Part shown: positions 15,841-23,499 of the stretch, in pieces
How positions within the stretch are numbered: position 1 is the first letter of the stretch
How the letters are laid out: the number at the start of each line of letters is the position of its first letter
Assembly: GCA_049700455.1 (NCBI GenBank)
Contig: JBNAVJ010000013.1
Span: forward strand, 1-59,069
From: JBNAVJ01 sp049700455
GTDB taxonomy: Bacteria; Bacteroidota; Ignavibacteria; Tepidaquicellales; Tepidaquicellaceae
Length of the DNA stretch: 59,069 bases
Direction: 5' to 3'
Notes under the pieces: generated by a model
Databases searched by the model: none
What the model saw: only the letters and a program-made list of their open reading frames with translations
Told to the model about the DNA's origin: nothing
Made by a program: the position numbers and the translations under genes

Positions 15841-16611
15841 CTAAATAAATTTTTGAATAACTTTGAGCATATCATTATGTATCAGTCCATTTGTTGCAAG
15901 AATCTGTTTCTTGTAGATTGAATATTTTTCGTTCTTGAAATCTGTTACTTTTCCTCCTGCTTCCTGAACTATTAACCAACCAGCTGCTGTATCCCATGGA
16001 TTGAGGTTAAATTCCCAGAAACCATCAAATCTACCACAGGCAGTCCAGCACAGGTCTAATGCTGCTGAGCCGAGACGTCTTATCGGAATATTCATTTTTA
16101 GAAATTCAGCAAATGAACCAATAGGTCCCTCGGGTGATTGTGAGGTATTATATGGGAAACCTGTAACCAAAAGTGATTTTCTCAAATTTGTTTCTTTTGA
16201 AACATAGATTGGCTTTTCGTTGAGGTAAGCACCTTTCCCCTTTTCAGCAAAAAACATTTCACCATCTATGGGGTTATAAACCACGCCCATTATAATTTCA
16301 TTATTTTTTTCAATACCTATAGAAACACAACATATAGGGATTTTATGTGCGTAGTTAATAGTGCCATCAATCGGGTCTATTACCCATTTAAAATCGGAAG
16401 GAGAGTTTAATTCTCCTATTTCTTCTGAAACAATAGAGTGTGAGGGGAATTCTCTTCTAATAGTAGTGATAATTAGCTCTTCAGAGCGTTTATCAACTTC
16501 TGTAACAAGGTTGGAGATGATATCTTTGCTTTCAATTTCAATAGGTTTTCTAAAGTACTGCTTGATTATTTCTCCTGCTTCAATTGCTGCTTTTAGTAAA
16601 GTGTTTTTCAT
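15841..16611 (-). CDS. Inositol monophosphatase family phosphatase
   Basis: 256-residue Mg-dependent phosphatase of the IMPase/SuhB family. Metal-binding motifs are clear: EVDKRSEELI, SEEIGE, the WVIDPIDGTINYAHKIP motif and, near the end, WDTAAGWLIVQEAGGKVTDF. Members hydrolyse myo-inositol 1-phosphate or related sugar phosphates; the real substrate here is unknown. It is the last gene of a four-gene minus-strand group (18268 to 15841) and converges with ribH without an evident terminator. Confidence 0.92.
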   Translation of the reverse strand: MKNTLLKAAIEAGEIIKQYFRKPIEIESKDIISNLVTEVDKRSEELIITTIRREFPSHSIVSEEIGELNSPSDFKWVIDPIDGTINYAHKIPICCVSIGIEKNNEIIMGVVYNPIDGEMFFAEKGKGAYLNEKPIYVSKETNLRKSLLVTGFPYNTSQSPEGPIGSFAEFLKMNIPIRRLGSAALDLCWTACGRFDGFWEFNLNPWDTAAGWLIVQEAGGKVTDFKNEKYSIYKKQILATNGLIHNDMLKVIQKFI

Positions 16612-16615
16612 AATG

Positions 16616-17380
16616 TTAGATTGTTAAAGTTAAGCCATCATATCCCAGAAAAATGTTATCTGGTAATATACTGTTAATTTCATCATAATTTAAATCGTGG
16701 GTGATGTGTGTAAAATATGTAAACTCCGGTCTGACTAATTGGGCTATTTCTATTGCTTGAGCTAAATTAAAATGTGTAGGGTGTGGTGCTCGTCTTAATG
16801 CATTAAGTACAAGTATCTTTAATCCGTAAAGTTTGCTCATTTCAATATCAGGAATATTACTACAATCAGTAATATATGCAAAATCATTGATGCGGTATCC
16901 TAATATTTTCAATCGTCCATGATAAACCTCAATGGGAATTATTTTTTGTCCCCTAATGAAAAATTCTTTATTATTAATATAATTGAAATTTACCAATGGG
17001 ACAGCTCTATATTTTATAAGTTCTTCATCCAGAATATACCTAAAGGTTATTTTTATTTCGTTCAGTGTAGTTTCATTTCCATAAATATCAATAAATTTAT
17101 TATATCTCTGATTTATCTGTCGCAAATCGTCGAGTCCAAAAATATGATCAACATGATGATGAGTAAATAAAATAGCGTCAAGATCTATAATATTGTTAGT
17201 TAACATCTGTTGCCTGAAATCAATAGAGGTATCAATCAGTATTTTAAGACCATTAGTCTCAATGTATGCTGATGTTCGCAATCTTTTATCTCTGGGGTTA
17301 TTTGATGTACAGGTCTTGCAGTTACAGCCAATTATAGGAATGCCCTGCGAGGTTCCTGTACCAAGTAATGTAATTTTCAT
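16616..17380 (-). CDS. PhnP/RNase Z-like metallo-beta-lactamase fold hydrolase
   Basis: 254-residue MBL-fold enzyme. The start MKITLLGTGTSQGIPIIGC with the following CKTC is typical of the PhnP-like group, whose cysteines can bind a structural zinc. THHHVDHIFGLDDLR is the HxHxDH metal site; AYITDCSNIP and THITHDLNYDE provide later ligands. PhnP cleaves cyclic phosphodiesters of ribose in phosphonate breakdown, but no phn genes are present, so another small cyclic phosphate is more likely. It overlaps the upstream gene by ATGA and is 4 nt from the IMPase gene. Confidence 0.88.
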   Translation of the reverse strand: MKITLLGTGTSQGIPIIGCNCKTCTSNNPRDKRLRTSAYIETNGLKILIDTSIDFRQQMLTNNIIDLDAILFTHHHVDHIFGLDDLRQINQRYNKFIDIYGNETTLNEIKITFRYILDEELIKYRAVPLVNFNYINNKEFFIRGQKIIPIEVYHGRLKILGYRINDFAYITDCSNIPDIEMSKLYGLKILVLNALRRAPHPTHFNLAQAIEIAQLVRPEFTYFTHITHDLNYDEINSILPDNIFLGYDGLTLTI

Positions 17381-17670
17381 TGGATGCTTTTTTCAATAAT
17401 TTCCCTGAGTTCAGGTTTTATAAAAATAGTTTCGTTTTCCAGCTCCGCAATGCCTCTGGCAAGGGCAGTTAGTTTTTTAGATTGGTCAAGGTTTTTATTA
17501 AGTAAAAATAGTTTTTGCGACTTTAAAATACAAAAACCACCTTTGAAAAATCCTTTTTCAATTCTTACGCTATACCCAAGTTCATTTAACAGTGCAATTA
17601 ACTCATTGATCTGGAGTTCGATTTTTTCATCAATTTTTTTGGTTGTGGTTTTTTTAATAACTTTACTCAT
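17377..17670 (-). CDS. Conserved small hypothetical protein
   Basis: 97-residue protein with no recognised domain. It begins with a lysine/threonine-rich tail (MSKVIKKTTTKKIDEK), then a compact alpha/beta segment (LIALLNELGYSVRIEKGFFKGGFCILKSQKLFLLNKN), then helices. Its stop overlaps the MBL-fold start (ATGA), so it is translated with it. A genuine gene by tight packing and coding pattern; function unknown. Confidence 0.7.
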   Translation of the reverse strand: MSKVIKKTTTKKIDEKIELQINELIALLNELGYSVRIEKGFFKGGFCILKSQKLFLLNKNLDQSKKLTALARGIAELENETIFIKPELREIIEKSIQ

Positions 17671-17677
17671 AATTGCT

Positions 17678-18268
17678 TTATATTTTCAAATCATCATCTT
17701 CATGTAAGTCATAGGTATAAGAATATTTTTCCTGTACCTTTCGTTTTTCTTCTTCTAATTGTTCCTTGGTTTTCTTCATAGGCTGAAAAATTGCAAGGGC
17801 AATAATAGCATAGTAACTAAGCATACCAATCCATGGCACACCTTTTAGGAACCCGATGCGTTCTCCGAAGATTCTTAATAATTCATCATGATTAGGTGGA
17901 TTGGAAAGATATATAAAGAAAAATTTCATATCGAGATAGTATGTATAAATTTCAACCGGGACAAAAATATAAAACAGTATTGTTGACATCATTAACCAAC
18001 CATTTTCTTTAAAAGTTAGTTTGGTTTTTATCAGAAACATAGTAGCAGAGAGGAGTACAAATACATAAGAGATTATGATTACAATTGAAGCATAGGATAT
18101 TAACTTAAAAAGAAGATTCTCTTCATCAGGGGGGATCGAAGTCCTGAAGCTAAATTCATCGTATGTTATCAAATCGTTACCTATTAAATAACGACCGTTA
18201 ATTGTTCCCAGCCAGAAGATAGCAGATATAATTAATAAAAATAACCAAAATTTCTCAGCTTTTGACAC
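17678..18268 (-). CDS. Hypothetical membrane protein with four transmembrane segments
   Basis: 196 residues with hydrophobic segments at about 7-25, 54-79, 92-112 and 146-165, and a charged C-terminal tail (KKTKEQLEEEKRKVQEKY...) that is likely cytoplasmic. It is not recognised. It heads the group with the small hypothetical, MBL-fold and IMPase genes, with 7-nt spacing to the next gene. No catalytic motif is seen. Confidence 0.75.
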   Translation of the reverse strand: MSKAEKFWLFLLIISAIFWLGTINGRYLIGNDLITYDEFSFRTSIPPDEENLLFKLISYASIVIIISYVFVLLSATMFLIKTKLTFKENGWLMMSTILFYIFVPVEIYTYYLDMKFFFIYLSNPPNHDELLRIFGERIGFLKGVPWIGMLSYYAIIALAIFQPMKKTKEQLEEEKRKVQEKYSYTYDLHEDDDLKI

Positions 18269-18324
18269 CTTTTCTCATATTTGAATAAAATTATTCATTC
18301 CTGATTATAAAATCAATTTAGTAA

Positions 18325-18352
18325 TTGATAACAGTATTCAACTTTATATTAT
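18325..18352 (+). promoter_or_regulatory. Candidate promoter for the Mrp/NifU pair
   Basis: TTGATA (18325-18330) and TATTAT (18347-18352) are 16 nt apart and about 80 nt before the GTG start of the Mrp gene. This is a sigma70-like match only. Confidence 0.4.
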
Positions 18353-18430
18353 CCTGAAGGGTAAATTGTTTTGCCTATTAGATGTTGAACGATTTTGGTA
18401 TTTTTAAAAAATTAAAGAAAGGGAATTGTT

Positions 18431-19519
18431 GTGGATTATACAAATCAAATAGAAGAAATACTAAAAGAAATTGAAGAGCCAATACTTGAGAAAAGTTTCT
18501 TGAGTTTAAATTTTGTGAAGAAAATTGAATTTAAAGACGGTGAACTAAAACTTGAACTGGGTATATCGGACTTGAGTTATAAGGGACTTTACGATCTTGA
18601 AAATACAATTAAAGAAAAAATCATTGCTAAAACAGAAGGCGTAAAAAGAATTACAATTGATTGGTTTCTTGGTGTCCTGGAACACAAAAGTAAACAAAAA
18701 GACTTTGTACTTCCTGATGTTAAGAATACGATTGCAATTGCTTCTGGTAAGGGTGGCGTGGGAAAATCTACAGTTGCTGTTAATCTTGCTATGGCATTAA
18801 AATTACAGGGAGCGAAAGTTGGGCTTATTGATGCTGATATCTATGGTCCTTCAATTCCAATTATGTTTGGTATAAATGAAAGACCTATGGTTGTCAATCG
18901 CGATGGCAAAAACAAAATGTTGCCAGTTGTTAAGTATGATATCAAACTTATGTCTATAGGATTTCTGATGGAAGAAGATACTGCTGTTGTTTGGAGAGGA
19001 CCAATGGCTTCGAGTGCTCTTAAACAATTTATGAGTGAAGTCTTATGGGGAGATTTAGATTTTCTACTGTTTGATATGCCTCCCGGAACCGGTGATATTC
19101 AACTTACACTGAGCCAAACAATACCTTTAACCGGGGCGGTAATAGTAACAACACCTCAAGATATTGCTCTTGCTGATGCCAGAAAGGGACACATAATGTT
19201 TGAAAAGGTAAATGTGCCTACACTTGGCTTTATTGAGAATATGAGTTACTATGTTAGAGCGGATGGCAGTAAAGATTATATTTTTGGTCAGGGGGGAGGG
19301 GAAAAGATTAGTCAAGAATTTAATGTACCGTTATTAGGAGAAATAGCAATTGATACTACCATTCGACAGGCTGGAGATATTGGAAAGCCCATTGTGCTGG
19401 CTGAACCATCTGCCCTGGCTTCAAAGCAGTTTATGGAGATAAGTCGTAATTTAATTCATACAATAAACATTAAAAATAGTACTTCCTCTAATCAAAATGA
19501 CCTTGAAATAATTATTTAA
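18431..19519 (+). CDS. Mrp/ApbC-family P-loop ATPase (iron-sulfur carrier)
   Basis: 362-residue cytoplasmic ATPase. It has an N-terminal MIP18/DUF59 domain (about 1-85), then the Mrp core with the deviant Walker A GKGGVGKS (106-113), IDADIYGPSIP, LLFDMPPGTGDIQLTL and ENMSYYV. Mrp proteins bind and transfer Fe-S clusters. Unusually, the CxxC that normally follows ENMSY is missing (YYVRADGSKDYIFG); see findings. Start is GTG, supported by a GGGA run 8 nt upstream and no better ATG. A NifU-type scaffold gene follows after 10 nt. Confidence 0.92.
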   Translation: MDYTNQIEEILKEIEEPILEKSFLSLNFVKKIEFKDGELKLELGISDLSYKGLYDLENTIKEKIIAKTEGVKRITIDWFLGVLEHKSKQKDFVLPDVKNTIAIASGKGGVGKSTVAVNLAMALKLQGAKVGLIDADIYGPSIPIMFGINERPMVVNRDGKNKMLPVVKYDIKLMSIGFLMEEDTAVVWRGPMASSALKQFMSEVLWGDLDFLLFDMPPGTGDIQLTLSQTIPLTGAVIVTTPQDIALADARKGHIMFEKVNVPTLGFIENMSYYVRADGSKDYIFGQGGGEKISQEFNVPLLGEIAIDTTIRQAGDIGKPIVLAEPSALASKQFMEISRNLIHTINIKNSTSSNQNDLEIII

Positions 19520-19529
19520 AATAAATAGG

Positions 19530-19760
19530 ATGATTTCCAATGAAATAATTGAAAAAATATTGGAACGAGTTCGCCCCTATTTACAGGTAGATGGAGGTGA
19601 TGTTGAACTTGTTGAAATTATTGAACCCGGTATTGTAAAAATCAGGTTGCGCGGTGCCTGTTATACCTGTCCATTAAATCTTATGACTCTCAGAGCTGGC
19701 ATAGAAAGAATTATTATGAAAGAAATTCCTGAGGTAAAAAGGGTAGAAGCAGTGGATTAA
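19530..19760 (+). CDS. NifU C-terminal domain (Nfu-type) iron-sulfur protein
   Basis: 76-residue protein consisting only of the Nfu domain: VRPYLQVDGGDVELVEI, IVKIRLRGACYTCPLNLMTLRAGIERII, with the CxxC (CYTC) that binds a 4Fe-4S cluster. It can hold or transfer clusters and is paired with the Mrp-like ATPase, forming a small Fe-S delivery operon; quinolinate synthase, a 4Fe-4S enzyme, is encoded 0.8 kb away. Its stop shares a TTAA with the stop of the convergent next gene. Confidence 0.93.
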   Translation: MISNEIIEKILERVRPYLQVDGGDVELVEIIEPGIVKIRLRGACYTCPLNLMTLRAGIERIIMKEIPEVKRVEAVD

Positions 19761-20434
19761 TCCTTGATATTTTCAAGTTTTCCCATATCTTTATAATATA
19801 CGTTTCCCACATCATAACCTTTAATCATTTTTTTATGATGAGTGGTTGCATCCAGATATAAATCTATAATATCACAATATTTAACAGGATAATTGAGATT
19901 GAAAAACTCCTGTGACAGAATGTGTATCCCATTAAAAGCATACATTCCTACAGTGTTATCAGAGTCAAACTGTTCTGCTCTTTTAAGAAGGGTCATATCT
20001 CTGTCAAAAATCAGGTGTCGGGAAGATATTCTTTTTTGAACTGCTATTGTTGCAAGTGGACGGTGCTTTTTATGAAAGGCAATCATATTGTTATATTGAA
20101 GGTTACAGAATGAATCTACATTTACTACCCAGAAAAAATCTTCATCTTTTAAATACTTATAAGAGTTAAGAATAGCTCCGCCGGTTCCCAGAATTGAAGG
20201 TTCAAATATTGTAATAATTTCAATTCCAAAGTTTTTCTTTTTCAAGTACTCTTCAATTTGTTCAGCAAGGTGATGTAGATTTACAACAATAAAATTTACT
20301 CCCGCCTTTTGAAGTCTAAAAATTTGATGTTCTATTAAGGGAAGATTTTTATACTTAATCAGTGCTTTTGGTATAGTTAAAGTAAGTGGTTTAAGTCGTG
20401 TTCCAAAACCTGCAGCTAATATTATCGCTTTCAT
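19757..20434 (-). CDS. Sugar-phosphate nucleotidyltransferase (NTP_transferase family)
   Basis: 225-residue enzyme with the start MKAIILAAGFGTRLKPLT (nucleotide-binding GXGTRLXPLT), then PKALIKYKNLPLIEHQIF and the Mg-binding NVDSF. It resembles single-domain MurNAc-1-phosphate or mannose-1-phosphate uridylyl/guanylyltransferases (MurU/HddC-like); exact sugar unknown. A longer frame to 20521 adds 29 residues before the motif, but the internal ATG at 20434 directly before KAIILAAG is preferred. It converges with the Nfu gene by shared TTAA stops and is divergent from nadA. Confidence 0.88.
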   Translation of the reverse strand: MKAIILAAGFGTRLKPLTLTIPKALIKYKNLPLIEHQIFRLQKAGVNFIVVNLHHLAEQIEEYLKKKNFGIEIITIFEPSILGTGGAILNSYKYLKDEDFFWVVNVDSFCNLQYNNMIAFHKKHRPLATIAVQKRISSRHLIFDRDMTLLKRAEQFDSDNTVGMYAFNGIHILSQEFFNLNYPVKYCDIIDLYLDATTHHKKMIKGYDVGNVYYKDMGKLENIKD

Positions 20435-20537
20435 AGTGGGAAAATACAAGAATCGTTTCATTTTATAAGTACCAAATGAAAACTTTATTATTTTCAAAGA
20501 TGTTTCTATTAATAGAAACAATGAGTATTTTTGTAAT

Positions 20538-21479
20538 ATGTTAAAAACTGGCGTAAAACATATTGATTACAGATCAGAAATCCTCAGGCTAAAAAAAGAA
20601 TTAAATGCAGTAATTTTAGCTCATTATTACCAAATCCCCGAAATACAGGAGGTAGCTGATTTTATCGGTGATAGCTTACAGTTAGCTCAGGCTGCCCAGA
20701 AAACTCAAGCAGATGTTATTGTGTTTGCTGGTGTACATTTTATGGCTGAGACTGCAAAAATATTAAATCCGGATAAATTAGTGCTATTACCGGATTTAAA
20801 TGCAGGATGTTCTCTTGCAGAAGGATGCCCGGCTGACCGTCTCCAAAAATTGAAAAATAAATATCCCGGTTATGTTGTTATAAGTTATATAAATTGTACG
20901 GCTGAAGTAAAGGCAATTTCGGATATAATTTGTACTTCTTCAAATGCAGAAAAAATTGTAAGACAAATTCCGGAAGATAAGAAAATTATTTTTGCTCCTG
21001 ACAAGAATCTCGGCAGGTATCTCATTAAGAAAACTGGTAGGGATATGCTTCTATGGCAGGGATCCTGCATAGTCCACGAAACTTTTAGTGAGAAGAAAAT
21101 TCTTAAATTAAAAGCAGAGCATCCAGATGCCAAACTAATTGCCCACCCTGAATGTGAAGAAGCAATCCTTGAAAAAGCTGATTTTATTGGTTCTACAAGT
21201 GCACTTCTAAAATACGTCGAGGAAGATTCAGCTGCTAAATTCATAGTTGCAACTGAACCCGGAATAATAACGCAGATGGTAAAAAAATGTCCGGACAAAG
21301 AGTTTATTGTAGCTCCTCCTGAATCTGCCTGCAATTGCAATGAGTGTCCTTATATGAAGATGAACACAATGGAGAAACTTTATTTGTGTATGAGGGATAA
21401 GAAGCCTGAGCTTATACTTGATGAGGCTGTGCGGCAGAAAGCATTAGTGCCTATTATGAGAATGCTTGAGATGAGTTAA
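20538..21479 (+). CDS. nadA: Quinolinate synthase A
   Basis: Makes quinolinate from iminoaspartate and dihydroxyacetone phosphate in de novo NAD synthesis, using an oxygen-sensitive 4Fe-4S cluster. The 313-residue protein shows ILAHYYQIPEIQEVADFIGDS, LLPDLNAGCSLAEGCPADRL, VVISYINCTAEVKAISDIICTSSNA, HPECEEAI and PPESACNCNECPYMKMNT. The cluster cysteines are among AGCS, ACNC and NECP. Length is usual. No nadB or nadC is nearby. It converges on the RNase P RNA gene, only 6 nt away. Confidence 0.96.
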   Translation: MLKTGVKHIDYRSEILRLKKELNAVILAHYYQIPEIQEVADFIGDSLQLAQAAQKTQADVIVFAGVHFMAETAKILNPDKLVLLPDLNAGCSLAEGCPADRLQKLKNKYPGYVVISYINCTAEVKAISDIICTSSNAEKIVRQIPEDKKIIFAPDKNLGRYLIKKTGRDMLLWQGSCIVHETFSEKKILKLKAEHPDAKLIAHPECEEAILEKADFIGSTSALLKYVEEDSAAKFIVATEPGIITQMVKKCPDKEFIVAPPESACNCNECPYMKMNTMEKLYLCMRDKKPELILDEAVRQKALVPIMRMLEMS

Positions 21480-21485
21480 AAAAAT

Positions 21486-21890
21486 CCATTTCGTTACATA
21501 AGCCGGATTCTGTGTCCTGCTAAATCAGGATGGTAATCATTTGTCTTACTTAATCATTGCTGATTAAGTTTATGCGGCTTACCCCGGAAGTATCTCAGTA
21601 AGCAGAACTGAACTTCCTATACTTAGCCTTGCTCCGGGTGAGGTTTATCGATCTATGGAATTGCTCCCATAATGGTAGGCTCTTACCCTGCCGTTGCACC
21701 TTTATCCTGCAATTACTTTACAAGAAATGAGGAAGTAATTACAAGAAAGTTTGCTTTTCTGTGACACTTTCTGACGTCAGCTGTTGCCAGCTGCTGCCCC
21801 TGGAATTTCTCCAGGCACCCCTGCTTAACGGAGTCCGGACTTTCCTCACCTTTTATAGTATAAAAGGCGCGATTACCTGTAACGAAATGG
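21486..21890 (-). ncRNA. rnpB: RNase P RNA (bacterial type A)
   Basis: The ribozyme that matures tRNA 5' ends. Read on the minus strand, it starts CCATTTCGTTACA and ends with the exact complement TGTAACGAAATGG, forming helix P1. The universally conserved GAGGAAAGTCCGGAC lies about 45 nt from the 5' end (near 21836-21850); CACCCGGAGCAAGG is central, and ACAGAATCCGGCTTA near the 3' end (about 21496-21515). At about 405 nt it is a normal length. It begins 8 nt after the zinc-ribbon gene stop, so it may be co-transcribed or use a promoter within that gene. Ends set from P1 pairing, exact to a few nt. Confidence 0.97.
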
Positions 21891-21898
21891 AAAAGAAC

Positions 21899-22735
21899 TT
21901 ATTTATCAACTAAAGTTTCATCAATCAAAATTCTTCCGCAGGACTCGCAGGTAAAAATTCGTTTTGCCATTCTGATTTCAATTTCCCGTTGTGGAGGAAG
22001 AGAATTAAAACAACCACTGCAATTACCCTTTCTGACGACGGCTACTCCCTCTCCTCTGTACGAGCTATTAATTCGCTCATATAAACTTAAGTTTTCAGGG
22101 TCTATCTTTTGGGCAATATTTTTACGCCTTGAAAGAAGTTCATTTTCTTCAGATTCAAACTGTTTATTAAGATCATTAAGTATCTTTTTATTTTCATTCA
22201 GTTCAGAGCGTTTTTCTGAAATTTCTTTTGTTAATTCATCTATATCTGACTTCAGATTTGATAATAAAGTTCCCAGTTCCTTTAGACGATGTTCATTTGC
22301 AATGGTTCTCGCTACAAAAGTATCAACAGATCTTGTTATATCATCATATTCTTTATTGCTCCTTGCAGAATATTTCATATTGTCATATTTTGTAATCTTT
22401 TCTTCCAGTTCAAGATTTTCATATTTTAATTCACGAACCTCTTTTTCGTAAGCGTTTTTTTTCTCTTCTAATTCAGAAAGTTTTGAGTTTAGTTCCTTTA
22501 GAAGATTACTCAGATTTTCAATGATAGTTGGATAATCACCACGTTCTTCATCTATTTCTGCAAGCTCTTTATCTAATTTTGTTAATTCGTAGAGTGTAAG
22601 GAGAAGCTCTGTCATCAGAGGTTTATGTTCAACATTATCTTCATCTTCTCGATATTCAACAATTCTTGATGTTTGTTCGTCATCAAGATGTTGATGTTGT
22701 TCTTCAGAGGTACTCTCATTAAGCTGATCTTCCAT
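21899..22735 (-). CDS. Coiled-coil protein with C-terminal C4-type zinc ribbon
   Basis: 278 residues. After an acidic N-terminus (about 1-35), a long coiled-coil (about 45-215) leads to a zinc ribbon with CSGCFNSLPP and CESCGRIL, i.e. two CxxC pairs. This is the widespread C4-type zinc-ribbon family (zf-RING_7) often encoded next to Nif3-like proteins; its role is unclear, with nucleic-acid binding suggested. Here too it directly follows a Nif3-related gene. Family confident, function unknown. Confidence 0.88.
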   Translation of the reverse strand: MEDQLNESTSEEQHQHLDDEQTSRIVEYREDEDNVEHKPLMTELLLTLYELTKLDKELAEIDEERGDYPTIIENLSNLLKELNSKLSELEEKKNAYEKEVRELKYENLELEEKITKYDNMKYSARSNKEYDDITRSVDTFVARTIANEHRLKELGTLLSNLKSDIDELTKEISEKRSELNENKKILNDLNKQFESEENELLSRRKNIAQKIDPENLSLYERINSSYRGEGVAVVRKGNCSGCFNSLPPQREIEIRMAKRIFTCESCGRILIDETLVDK

Positions 22736-23353
22736 TTATGTAATTTTTATGAGTTTTATAAAATCTTTTTGAAAGATAAATATGACTTGTAAATTTTGTA
22801 ATTTTGCCTTGTTATAATCTGCTTCGCTAATATTACGTTCAAGAATTACGAGTTTTTGAACGCTTCTAAGTTCTTGAACATTATCCATTTCAAGCTCCGA
22901 GTTGAATTTTTTAAGTATATCGCTAAGTTTTCTTTTCTTGTTAAGAATTACAGAGTAACCATCAATTATATCCCTTTTAGTAAAGGTATATATTTCATAT
23001 GCAACTTCTTCATAAGGATGATACTTTAATAAAGCCTCTACCACAGCATCAAGATGGATAGGATCACATTCCATTTCGAGCCGTATTTCTTCAACGAAAT
23101 TAATCTTTCCTTTTTCTCCTGAAAATGGTCTGGAACCTTGCTTGGGTCTGAAAGTTCCCACTCCTTTCATCCTGAAGGAACACAGATCGTAATTACCTAT
23201 AATTCCAGCTCCTGCGTTGCTTAATTCAAATGTTAGTTTGTCTACGTGATTTAAAGGGACATAAGTAACAATCTTCTTTTTTTCTTTGTATAAATAACTA
23301 AATGGTGTTAGTGTTTTGATTTCGTCCTTCTTGAAATACTTATATATGTTCAT
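22736..23353 (-). CDS. Nif3-family relic retaining the CutA1-like insert domain
   Basis: 205 residues. Full Nif3/YqfO proteins (about 365 residues) have two metal-binding halves around a CutA1-like domain. This protein starts at the end of the first half and keeps the middle domain clearly: KIVTYVPLNHVDKLTFELSN, AGAGIIGNYDLCSF, GVGTFRPKQGSRPF and YHPYEEVAYEIY (about 28-125). The C-terminal 80 residues follow the second half only faintly and lack the GGSG and TGD/H metal motifs. The first half is absent and no remnant lies upstream. It may have become a non-metal nucleotide or protein binder. The zinc-ribbon gene abuts it, as in intact Nif3 loci. Confidence 0.8.
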   Translation of the reverse strand: MNIYKYFKKDEIKTLTPFSYLYKEKKKIVTYVPLNHVDKLTFELSNAGAGIIGNYDLCSFRMKGVGTFRPKQGSRPFSGEKGKINFVEEIRLEMECDPIHLDAVVEALLKYHPYEEVAYEIYTFTKRDIIDGYSVILNKKRKLSDILKKFNSELEMDNVQELRSVQKLVILERNISEADYNKAKLQNLQVIFIFQKDFIKLIKIT

Positions 23354-23358
23354 TTATG

Positions 23359-23390
23359 TAAAAAAAAAGTGTATCCGCAGGATACACTTT
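23359..23390 (-). terminator. Rho-independent terminator of the metF operon
   Basis: An 11-bp stem, AAAGTGTATCC (23366-23376) with GGATACACTTT (23380-23390), and a 3-nt loop. On the minus strand it ends in a T-run (A-run on plus before 23366). It lies about 110 nt beyond metF and just before the next minus-strand gene. Confidence 0.85.
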
Positions 23391-23499
23391 GATTAAACTT
23401 TAAATTACTATTACTACAACTTCCTATTTTAAAAACTTTTATTAAGACATATTTACCCATCATTCTAATGTACAAAAAATCAATGGTATTTTCAAGACA

